The notes under the pieces were generated by a model. The model saw only the letters and a list, made by a program, of their open reading frames with translations, was not told the DNA's origin and did not search any database. A program made the position numbers and the translations under genes. From positions 1 through 11,944 of the forward strand of contig JAFAGX010000578.1 in NCBI GenBank assembly GCA_019237515.1: DNA of 11,944 bases. The letters are read 5' to 3'. This DNA comes from Acidobacteriaceae bacterium (lineage in GTDB: Bacteria > Acidobacteriota > Terriglobia > Terriglobales > SbA1). Below are positions 5,692 to 11,944 of this stretch, piece by piece (the stretch's first letter is position 1; every line of letters starts with the position of its first letter).

Positions 5692-7641
5692 TTAGTTGAG
5701 AGTTGCGGTCCTTTCGCTAACGAGCTCTTGGATCTTCGTTACGAACTCGCCGGAGGGCATGTCTTCCGTCTTTTCTTTTCCGCGAGTCCGCACATTCACT
5801 TTGCCGGATTCGGCTTCTTTGTCGCCGACCACCAGCAAAAAAGGAACTTTTTGCAGCGCGTGCTCACGAATCTTCGCGTTCATCTTTTCATTGCGCGCAT
5901 CGACTTCAACGCGCACTCCCGCTGCTTTGAGCTGATCCGCAACTTTGTTCGCGTACTCTACGTGCCGTTCGGCAATAGGAATGACTACCGTCTGCACCGG
6001 CGAGAGCCACACCGGAAATGCCCCGGCGTAGTGCTCGATCAAAACCCCAAAGAATCTCTCGATCGAGCCGTATAGAGCGCGATGCACCATTACCGGCTGT
6101 TTTCGAGTACCATCTTCCGCCACATATTCCAGCTGAAACCGCTGCGGCAGGTTGAAGTCGACCTGGATGGTCGAAAGCTGCCACAATCGGCCGATTGCAT
6201 CCACGAGCTTGATGTCGATTTTCGGACCGTAAAAGGCAGCTTCGCCGGGAATGGTTTTGTAGTCAATCTTCCGCCGCTTCAGTACGTTTTCCAGCGACTG
6301 AGTTGCCGAATTCCATTGCTCTGCGCTGCCGACGAAGTTCTTCTGATCATCCGGATTCCAAGTCGAGAGCTCAGTCTGAAAATCATCAAAACCATAATCT
6401 CTGAGCACGTCGAGCGCGAAGTCGAGACAACCTTCGACCTCACTTTCAATCTGCTCCGGCGTGCAGAAAATGTGCGAGTCGTCCTGGGTAAATCCGCGTA
6501 CGCGCAACAACCCATGCATCACGCCCGAGCGCTCGTAACGATAAACGGTCCCCAATTCACCCAGCCGCACCGGCAGGTCGCGATACGACTTCAGAGAATC
6601 CTGGTAGATCAGGATGTGCCCGGGGCAATTCATGGGCTTCAAACGATATTCGGCGTCATCGAGTTCCATGACGTCGAACATGTTCTGCGAGTAGTAGCCC
6701 TCGTGGCCGGAAGTCATCCACAGTTGCCGCCGCATCACGTGTGGCGTGTACACCAGAGAATAGCCGCGCTTGATGTACTGCTCGCGCATCCAGTCTTCCA
6801 TTTGTTTGCGAATGATGCCGCCCTTAGGATGCCAGAAAATCAGCCCCGGCCCTGCCAACTCCTGGATCGAAAACAAATCGAGTTGCTTTCCCAATACCCG
6901 ATGATCACGCTTCCGGGCTTCCTCTTGCTTGTGGAGGAAGTCGTCGAGATCTTTCTTGGAAAAGAAGGACGTGCCATAGATTCGTTGCAACTGCGGATTC
7001 TTTTCATCCCCGAGCCAATAAGCGCCGGCGATGTTGATCAGCTTGAATGCCTTGATTTTGCCGGTTGATGGAATATGAGGGCCACGGCAGAAATCGGTGA
7101 ATTTCCCAGTGCGGTAGATCGAGATTTTTTCATCGGGCTTGGTGAACTGCTCGATGAAATGGCACTTCATGAAGTCGCCTTCTTTTTTGAACTCCTGCAG
7201 CCCCTCCTGGCGCGGCAATAACTCGCGAGCATAGGGAATGTTCTGCTGCACCAGTTCCTGCATCTTCTTCTCTATTTTTTCCAGGTCTTCCGGAGTGAAC
7301 GGAGTAGGCCGATTGAAATCGTAGAAGAATCCGGTCTCCGTTGCCGGCCCGTGGCCGAGCTTGGTTTCGGGAAACAACTCGAGCACAGCCGCGGCCAGCA
7401 AGTGCGCCGATGAATGCCGGTAGACTTGCAGCGTCTCAGGATCTTTCTCGGTCAGAATGCGAAGATCCGTATCTTTTTCCAGCGGGCGCGCAAGGTCGAT
7501 CAGATCGCCATTGGTCTTGGCCACCAACGCCGCATCCGCTAGCCGCGGGCTAATGCTTTTGGCCACTTCAATCGCGGTCGTGCCTTTCGGGACATCTTTC
7601 GTGCTCCCGTCGGGAAGCTTGACGTGAATATTTTCAGCCAT
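5692..7641 (-). CDS. thrS: Threonine--tRNA ligase, 649 aa
   Basis: This class II synthetase charges tRNA-Thr in the cytoplasm and edits mis-charged Ser-tRNA-Thr. All expected domains are present at full length. TGS is at about residues 1-64. The editing domain has H76-x3-H80 (HSSAH) and C185-x3-H189 (CRGPH). The catalytic core has motif 2 around R368 (VYRYERSG), AAFYGPKIDIKL (468-479) and motif 3 (HRALYGSIERF, 520-530). The active-site zinc ligands are C339, H390 and H520. The anticodon-binding domain fills about 545-645. No editing or catalytic residue appears lost. The start is ATG 7639-7641. The ribosome-binding site is weak (GAG nine bases upstream), and a lone TATACT (7653-7658) could be a -10 giving a very short leader. 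No T-box-like leader is visible. The gene is flanked on both sides by inverted palindromic elements. Confidence 0.98.
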   Translation of the reverse strand: MAENIHVKLPDGSTKDVPKGTTAIEVAKSISPRLADAALVAKTNGDLIDLARPLEKDTDLRILTEKDPETLQVYRHSSAHLLAAAVLELFPETKLGHGPATETGFFYDFNRPTPFTPEDLEKIEKKMQELVQQNIPYARELLPRQEGLQEFKKEGDFMKCHFIEQFTKPDEKISIYRTGKFTDFCRGPHIPSTGKIKAFKLINIAGAYWLGDEKNPQLQRIYGTSFFSKKDLDDFLHKQEEARKRDHRVLGKQLDLFSIQELAGPGLIFWHPKGGIIRKQMEDWMREQYIKRGYSLVYTPHVMRRQLWMTSGHEGYYSQNMFDVMELDDAEYRLKPMNCPGHILIYQDSLKSYRDLPVRLGELGTVYRYERSGVMHGLLRVRGFTQDDSHIFCTPEQIESEVEGCLDFALDVLRDYGFDDFQTELSTWNPDDQKNFVGSAEQWNSATQSLENVLKRRKIDYKTIPGEAAFYGPKIDIKLVDAIGRLWQLSTIQVDFNLPQRFQLEYVAEDGTRKQPVMVHRALYGSIERFFGVLIEHYAGAFPVWLSPVQTVVIPIAERHVEYANKVADQLKAAGVRVEVDARNEKMNAKIREHALQKVPFLLVVGDKEAESGKVNVRTRGKEKTEDMPSGEFVTKIQELVSERTATLN

Positions 7642-7667
7642 GGGAAGTTCTCAGTATAAAGCAGGCG

Positions 7668-7699
7668 CATGTAGGGGCAGGTGTCCTCACCTGGCCTGC
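7668..7699 (+). repeat. Palindromic element B, upstream of thrS
   Basis: CAGGTG (7678-7683) and CACCTG (7688-7693) form a stem with loop TCCT. The unit begins CATGTAGGGGCAG on the plus strand, matching element A beyond the thrS stop, which reads CACGTAGGGACAG on the minus strand. Two stem pairs differ from element A by coordinated changes on both arms, which supports a selected or copied hairpin. It lies 26 bases upstream of the thrS start. Confidence 0.5.
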
Positions 7700-7716
7700 G
7701 GAGTGAAATTCCGCAG
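7696..7716. repeat. Second hairpin between the M2 peptidase gene and thrS
   Basis: CTGCGGA (7696-7702) pairs perfectly with TCCGCAG (7710-7716) around GTGAAAT, 20 bases beyond the M2 peptidase stop. No T-run follows on the minus strand, so it is at best a weak or Rho-assisted terminator. It abuts element B, giving a compact two-hairpin block between the genes. Confidence 0.45.
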
Positions 7717-7736
7717 TCTATTTCGTCATCGAATAA

Positions 7737-9530
7737 CTACCACCCCACCTTCATCCCTTTGTTCTGCTCATCCAGCCATGTCTTCAGCGGCGCGAAGTAT
7801 TCGAGCAGCGCGCCCGCATCCATTTGCCGCTGCCCAGTCAAGACCTCTAACGCATCGGGCCAGGGCTTGCTCGCTCCCATTTCCAGCATCTTGTTCAGCT
7901 TCGCGCCGGCAGCCTTCGACTGATAAAACGTGCACTGATTGAGCGGACCGGTGTAACCCGATTCTTTACACATCGCGCGATAGAACTGGAATTGCAGAAT
8001 GCGGGCCAGAAAATATCGCATATACGGCACGTTGGCGGCGACATGGTACTTAGCGCCGGGATCAAAGTCAGCCTCGCTGCGACCGACCGGCGGCACGACT
8101 CCTTGATATTTCAGCCGCAGGTCCCACCATGTTTTGTTGTAATCGGCGGGCGTGATCTCGCCTGAAAAGACTTTCCATCGCCATTGATCAATCAGCAAGC
8201 CAAATGGCAGAAATGCCACTTTATCGAGCGCCTGCTTCAATAACAGCGGAATGTCGGCTTCGGCTGGCGGTACTTTCTCCAACAAGCCGATTTGTTTCAG
8301 GTATTCGGGCGTCACTGCCAGCGCGATCGTGTCGCCAATCGCTTCGTGGAAGCCGTCATTGGCTCCATTCAGGAAAAGGAAGGGCTTATCTTTGTAGGCC
8401 CGCTGATAAAAGTTGTGCCCGAGTTCGTGATGAATGGTGACAAAATCCACGTCGCGGACCTGAATGCACATTTTTATCCGCAAGTCATCTTTATTGTCCA
8501 CATCCCAGGCACTAGCATGGCAAACCACATCGCGGTCGCGCGGCTTGGTAAACAAAGATCGCTGCCAGAAAGTCTCAGGCAGAGGCGCGAAGCCGAGAGA
8601 TTTATAAAAATTCTCGCCATAATGCACCATGCCCTTCGGGTCTATGTTCTTCGCCTTGAGTAATTCGGTCAAATCGTAACCGGCGCTATTCGATGGTATT
8701 CCGAGGACGGGAAAAATGTTTCCCCACTCCTGCGCCCACGGATTGCCCAAGAGATCGGCCCGCAGCGGGGCATCCGGGGGCACAACGTTCGCCCCATAGT
8801 GCTGCGAAAGCCGCGCTCGCACGAAGGTATAAAGCGACAGGTAGAGTGGCCGCACCTGCTGCCAAAGCCGGTCCACCTCAGCACTGAACTGCTCGGGAGG
8901 CATATCGTAATTCGCGCGCCACATGGCACCCACGTCCTTGAATCCCATTTCGCGGGCGCCCTGGTTCGATAGCGCGACGAATCTCGCGTAGCGTTCGCGC
9001 ATGGGCGCACCGACTTTGTGCCATCCCACCCAAAGATCTTTCAATTCATTTGGGTCATCACTGTTCCCCATGATCTTTTCGATGGCGGTGATATCCAAGC
9101 ATTCATCTGGTTTGCGGCAGTACTTGCCTTTGCCGTATTCACCATTCATAGCAGTCGCAATTGTCGTCATCTCTTTGCGCAGCGCAGGATCGTGAGGAGC
9201 CGGTGCCGTCAGGCTCAGCTTCAGCAGCATGAACTTGCGGGCGAGCGGTGCTGGCATCTGAAGCCCCTCAAAACGCTTCGCTTGATCTACCAGATCCGTG
9301 GCAGCGGCTGTGAGTTGATCCTGTGCGTCGGCCGACAACGCCTGGGTGTCTTCGGTAATGAAGTTTTGATATACCCAGTCGGCATGCGCTCCCCTTACGG
9401 TGAGTTCATTCAGGCGCGCCTCGACCTGATTCATGAATTCTTCTGCTTCTGCAACGGTTGGCTTAGAAGAGGTTTGAGCTTGCATAAGAATAGGAATCAG
9501 TAATAACGATACAAGAAGGCCGAACTTCAT
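7737..9530 (-). CDS. Secreted M2 family zinc dipeptidyl carboxypeptidase (ACE-like), 597 aa
   Basis: This is a homologue of angiotensin-converting enzyme, which removes C-terminal dipeptides; here it is probably for peptide nutrition. The signal peptide is residues 1-17 (MKFGLLVSLLLIPILMQ), with cleavage near AQ. Zinc ligands are H368 and H372 of HHELGH, with E369 as base, and E396 of FHEAIGD. Substrate residues of ACE are kept: Q267, K494, H496, Y503 and Y506, and R505 matches the ACE chloride-binding arginine. Three ACE disulphide pairs have counterparts (C138/C144, C337/C355, C521/C533), fitting an exported enzyme. The end (PWPDALEVLTGQ) also matches the family. The frame opens at 9590, but ATG 9530 is chosen: GGAGG lies at 9536-9540, the signal peptide begins there, and a promoter overlaps the longer version. 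It lies 88 bases after plsC and has its own promoter. Confidence 0.95.
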   Translation of the reverse strand: MKFGLLVSLLLIPILMQAQTSSKPTVAEAEEFMNQVEARLNELTVRGAHADWVYQNFITEDTQALSADAQDQLTAAATDLVDQAKRFEGLQMPAPLARKFMLLKLSLTAPAPHDPALRKEMTTIATAMNGEYGKGKYCRKPDECLDITAIEKIMGNSDDPNELKDLWVGWHKVGAPMRERYARFVALSNQGAREMGFKDVGAMWRANYDMPPEQFSAEVDRLWQQVRPLYLSLYTFVRARLSQHYGANVVPPDAPLRADLLGNPWAQEWGNIFPVLGIPSNSAGYDLTELLKAKNIDPKGMVHYGENFYKSLGFAPLPETFWQRSLFTKPRDRDVVCHASAWDVDNKDDLRIKMCIQVRDVDFVTIHHELGHNFYQRAYKDKPFLFLNGANDGFHEAIGDTIALAVTPEYLKQIGLLEKVPPAEADIPLLLKQALDKVAFLPFGLLIDQWRWKVFSGEITPADYNKTWWDLRLKYQGVVPPVGRSEADFDPGAKYHVAANVPYMRYFLARILQFQFYRAMCKESGYTGPLNQCTFYQSKAAGAKLNKMLEMGASKPWPDALEVLTGQRQMDAGALLEYFAPLKTWLDEQNKGMKVGW

Positions 9531-9548
9531 GATTACCTCCGGTTGAAG

Positions 9549-9577
9549 ATTATGAATGAGCGTAAACAAATTGTCAG
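9549..9577 (-). promoter_or_regulatory. Sigma70-type promoter for the M2 peptidase gene
   Basis: On the minus strand CTGACA (9572-9577) and CATAAT (9549-9554) are separated by exactly 17 bases; each matches consensus at five of six positions. Transcription would start near 9542, giving a leader of roughly a dozen bases carrying GGAGG (9536-9540). This makes the peptidase gene at least partly independent of folC-plsC and supports the ATG at 9530. Confidence 0.65.
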
Positions 9578-9618
9578 CGGCGATGACCACACACGCGAGT
9601 GATTATGCTGAGGATCTT

Positions 9619-10452
9619 TCAGCGATAGTACAAGTCTTCCAGGGCCTTCTGCACCTTGGCGGAGAGCTCTTCCATGTGGCGTAAATCAGTACCAACCGTC
9701 GAGATCGGAGCCCCCACTCGCATTTCGAGGGGACGGCACTTGATGTGATAGGTATTCATCGGCAGCAATTCGAAAGTGCCGATTAGTGCGACCGGCACGA
9801 TATCGACCTGGGCTTTGATCGCCAGAAAGAACGCACCGGGCAGAAAAGCTTTGATTTGCCCGTCTGGCGTGCGTCCACCTTCAGGAAAAATCACCAGTGG
9901 CATTCCCGCTTTGAGAGTCCTCAGCGCCGACCGGATACTGGCTATCGAGCGGGAAGGCACCTGCTGATCGATGCAGACCTGGCCAGAGCGTTTCAGGTGC
10001 CAGCCAATCACCGGGTACGAAAGCAGTTCTTTTTTAAAGACAATTCGGAACTGGAATGGCAGGTCGACGTAGAGCATGGGAATGTCGAGCGCCGAAGCAT
10101 GATTCACGGCGTAAACGTGCGGCTTGGAGGTATCGATTTTTTCCAGTCCGCTAACCTTCACCGGCGAGCAGATGGTCTTCATGATCAGTTGCGACCAGAA
10201 GCGCGCGAACTGATGCAGAATTCGTTCTTTTTCCCCAAAGAATGAAACTGGAACTGCGACCACCCCGAGGACCACTGTGTACAGCCAGATGAGGGGATCG
10301 AAGAAGAAATAAGAACGCAAGCGGCTTAACCAGCCGTATTTCTTTGCTTCGAGCGGAACTTCACCGGGAATAGCGCCAGCCCGAATGTGAGAACTTACGC
10401 GCTGCGATCTGATAGGAGACGTTTCCTCAACTGATGAATTCACTTCAACCAA
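9619..10452 (-). CDS. plsC: 1-acyl-sn-glycerol-3-phosphate acyltransferase, about 277 aa
   Basis: This enzyme transfers an acyl chain to lysophosphatidic acid to make phosphatidic acid at the inner membrane. The acyltransferase motifs are clear: NHASALD with H118 and D123 (the HX4D catalytic pair), a GQVCIDQ block (157-163), FPEGGRTPDG (189-198) and IVPVAL (218-223). A hydrophobic segment at about 51-72 anchors it. The N-terminal 45 or so residues are polar and longer than in a minimal PlsC. No in-frame ATG precedes the catalytic region, so the start is non-ATG: TTG 10450-10452, with GAAGG seven bases upstream and only two bases after the folC stop, or GTG 10441-10443. The tight spacing suggests translational coupling to folC. 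The substrate class (phospholipid versus another acyl acceptor) is inferred from family. Confidence 0.9.
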   Translation of the reverse strand: MVEVNSSVEETSPIRSQRVSSHIRAGAIPGEVPLEAKKYGWLSRLRSYFFFDPLIWLYTVVLGVVAVPVSFFGEKERILHQFARFWSQLIMKTICSPVKVSGLEKIDTSKPHVYAVNHASALDIPMLYVDLPFQFRIVFKKELLSYPVIGWHLKRSGQVCIDQQVPSRSIASIRSALRTLKAGMPLVIFPEGGRTPDGQIKAFLPGAFFLAIKAQVDIVPVALIGTFELLPMNTYHIKCRPLEMRVGAPISTVGTDLRHMEELSAKVQKALEDLYYR

Positions 10453-10454
10453 TT

Positions 10455-11807
10455 TTAAACCTTCACCCCCAACCGGCTCATTGCCTCCCCAACTACGTAG
10501 ATTGAACCGGTGATCACTACCACCGAGTCGCTGCCTAACCGTTCCGCTTCAGCGAGCGCATCAGAGACATTTTCGGTGGATTGGATGGCGACCGAAACCC
10601 GGCATGCTGCTTCGCGAACTTCCCCTGCCGTGGCCGATCGCGGGTTATCAGCACGGGTGGCGATGACCCGATCTGCGAGCGGGAACAAAATTTCTGCTAT
10701 TTCAGCGATCGCCTTGTCGCGCATGGCGCCGAAAATGAACGTGAGTGGCCGATCGCTATAGAAGGCTGACAATGTGGACCGCAGCGCCCAGGCACCCGCC
10801 GGATTGTGGGCAACGTCGAACACATATTCAGGTGCTTTCCCATCCGAGCGCACAACCTGGAACCGCCCCGGCCAGTGCGTGTCTCGGATCCCACGCTCAA
10901 TTGCTTCAGCCGTGAGATGGAAACCTTGCTGGCTCAATTCCTCAGCCGCCGCGATTGCAAGTGCGACGTTTCGTAGCTGATGCCTCCCCAGCAGTGGCGT
11001 TTCAACTGAGATTTTTTCTGCCATGACCTGCATTGGGTAGCGGGAACGCAGATCCCCGTGTTTCGGGTTGAAGTAGTCGGAGCTAGCAGGGGATACCGGA
11101 GGCACATACGCCACAGCACTTACAACTTTCGCGTTGCATTCGACGATGGTGCTCCCGATTACATCATTCGCCTCCGGCAACTGAGGCAGAGTGATCACAA
11201 CCCCACCGCGCCGGATGATCCCGGCTTTTTCACGCGCGATCTCCGCGATCGTGTTCCCCAGGAATTTTTGGTGATCGAGTGCAATGTCGGTGATGACGCT
11301 GAGATTGGGTTCCACTACATTCGTCGCATCCAAGCGCCCGCCCATGCCGACTTCCAACACTGCAAGGCTCACTTTGTTTTGGGCGAAGTATTCGAACGCG
11401 ATTGCCGTCAGCATCTCAAAAAAACTAGGATGCCAAGGCAGGTCACCTTCTTCCACCAGGCGCTCAGCGGTCCGGTCCACCAGATCGTGCAACAAGGCAA
11501 AATCATCATCATTGACGGGGCTGCCGTTGATCCGAATGCGCTCATTGATTCGTACCAAATGGGGGGACGTATATAGTCCGGTTCGGATGCCGGCCGCCAT
11601 AAGAATCGACGCTAGCGTGGCCGCAGTAGAGCCCTTTCCGTTAGTTCCCGCGATCAGTACGCTTGGGAAACGTTTCTCTGGATTATTCAGAGCGGTAAGC
11701 AGCACTCGCATGTGGGCCAGATCAAATTTGCGAGTCTGCGATTGGGATAGTTCGTGACCCAGCGCGTACATGCGTGCAACTGCTGATTCGTATGCGGTTC
11801 CGGCCAT
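10455..11807 (-). CDS. folC: Folylpolyglutamate synthase / dihydrofolate synthase, 450 aa
   Basis: This Mur-ligase-type ATP enzyme adds glutamate to folates, and in many bacteria also to dihydropteroate. In order there are the ATP-binding P-loop GTNGKGS (54-60), TSPHLVRINERIR (80-92), EVGMGGRLDATN (152-163), ITDIALDHQKFLG (172-184), EKAGI (193-197, whose lysine is normally carbamylated in this family), HWPGRFQV near 300, FDVAHNPAGA in the C-terminal domain and VITGSIYVVGEA near the end. The length is typical. ATG 11805-11807 is the first possible start, because an in-frame TGA lies three codons upstream. The ribosome-binding site is weak (GAAAG). It is the first gene of the leftward folC-plsC pair visible here. 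Whether it has both activities cannot be told from sequence alone. Confidence 0.96.
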   Translation of the reverse strand: MAGTAYESAVARMYALGHELSQSQTRKFDLAHMRVLLTALNNPEKRFPSVLIAGTNGKGSTAATLASILMAAGIRTGLYTSPHLVRINERIRINGSPVNDDDFALLHDLVDRTAERLVEEGDLPWHPSFFEMLTAIAFEYFAQNKVSLAVLEVGMGGRLDATNVVEPNLSVITDIALDHQKFLGNTIAEIAREKAGIIRRGGVVITLPQLPEANDVIGSTIVECNAKVVSAVAYVPPVSPASSDYFNPKHGDLRSRYPMQVMAEKISVETPLLGRHQLRNVALAIAAAEELSQQGFHLTAEAIERGIRDTHWPGRFQVVRSDGKAPEYVFDVAHNPAGAWALRSTLSAFYSDRPLTFIFGAMRDKAIAEIAEILFPLADRVIATRADNPRSATAGEVREAACRVSVAIQSTENVSDALAEAERLGSDSVVVITGSIYVVGEAMSRLGVKV

Positions 11808-11944
11808 CAGCTTTCAGCGTCAGCCTTAGCTTATCAGTTTCAACTTATTTGCCTCCATTAAGGCAGCAGTTGGCAGGATGGGTCATCGAAAAGCGAACAA
11901 CAGCAGTCGGGCTATCGCGCGAATGCTTCGCAGGGGGGCGGCCG
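11808..11944. other. Unassigned edge region upstream of folC
   Basis: I see no supported gene in these 137 bases. On the minus strand a ten-residue frame (11826-11858) ends 18 bases before folC but has no ribosome-binding site. On the plus strand an ATG at 11878 opens a frame to the window edge, with no recognisable product. No convincing -35/-10 pair for folC was found. Confidence 0.4.

Noticed and set aside
6082..7068. 328-codon plus-strand open frame
   Set aside because: It lies wholly antisense to the well-conserved thrS coding sequence and has no recognisable domains; it is a shadow of a GC-rich gene.
7653..7658. TATACT on the minus strand just before thrS
   Set aside because: It is a good -10 match, but the expected -35 position reads CCTGCC; kept only as a remark under thrS.
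11826..11858. Ten-residue minus-strand frame before folC, considered as a leader peptide
   Set aside because: It has no ribosome-binding site and no attenuator structure or repeated regulatory codons.
11878..11944. Plus-strand frame from ATG 11878 to the window edge
   Set aside because: It is only 22 codons, with a weak ribosome-binding site and no recognisable sequence; it cannot be judged at the edge.
1..11944. Search for CRISPR arrays, tRNA/rRNA genes, transposases, phage genes or defence systems
   Set aside because: Nothing of these kinds was found; the only repeats seen are the short palindromic elements listed.

Overview
The window reads as an ordinary stretch of bacterial chromosome, moderately GC-rich and densely coding. 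No phage, plasmid, IS or CRISPR signature is visible. The gene set suggests an acidobacterium of the Koribacter/Terriglobia kind. The clues are a zinc-ribbon/GAF regulator, a PilZ-GAF-Sel1 membrane protein, a secreted ACE-like M2 dipeptidase, an N-terminally short 2-oxoglutarate dehydrogenase E1, and small palindromic intergenic repeats. This taxonomic call is inference from protein style, not a database match.

Layout. The left edge (1-1266, minus) is the 5' two-fifths or so of sucA, a TCA-cycle gene running off the window. Upstream of it, 1267-1565 is non-coding and holds two diverged inverted copies of a palindromic repeat. Next comes a possible small two-helix membrane protein (1566-1757, minus). 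From 1922 to 5614 three genes run rightward: a zinc-ribbon GAF protein, a PilZ-GAF-TM-Sel1 protein, and the AmmeMemoRadiSam radical SAM enzyme. From 5692 to 11807 four genes run leftward. In order of transcription they are folC (folate polyglutamylation), plsC (phospholipid synthesis, 2 nt after the folC stop), a secreted M2 peptidase with its own strong promoter, and thrS. The thrS gene is bracketed by two inverted, diverged hairpin elements. The last 137 bases hold no gene I can support.

How the genes relate. Most of the window is housekeeping: sucA, thrS, folC and plsC. The most unusual part is the rightward block. Its first two genes carry GAF domains that are clear paralogues and keep four cysteines at identical spacing (C-x24-C-x8-C-x13-C). 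The second joins that GAF domain to a c-di-GMP-type PilZ domain inside the cell and, across one membrane helix, to Sel1-like repeats outside the cytoplasm. The radical SAM enzyme follows 62 bp later, without its usual AMMECR1 and Memo partners in view. A functional link among the three is a hypothesis based on order and direction only.
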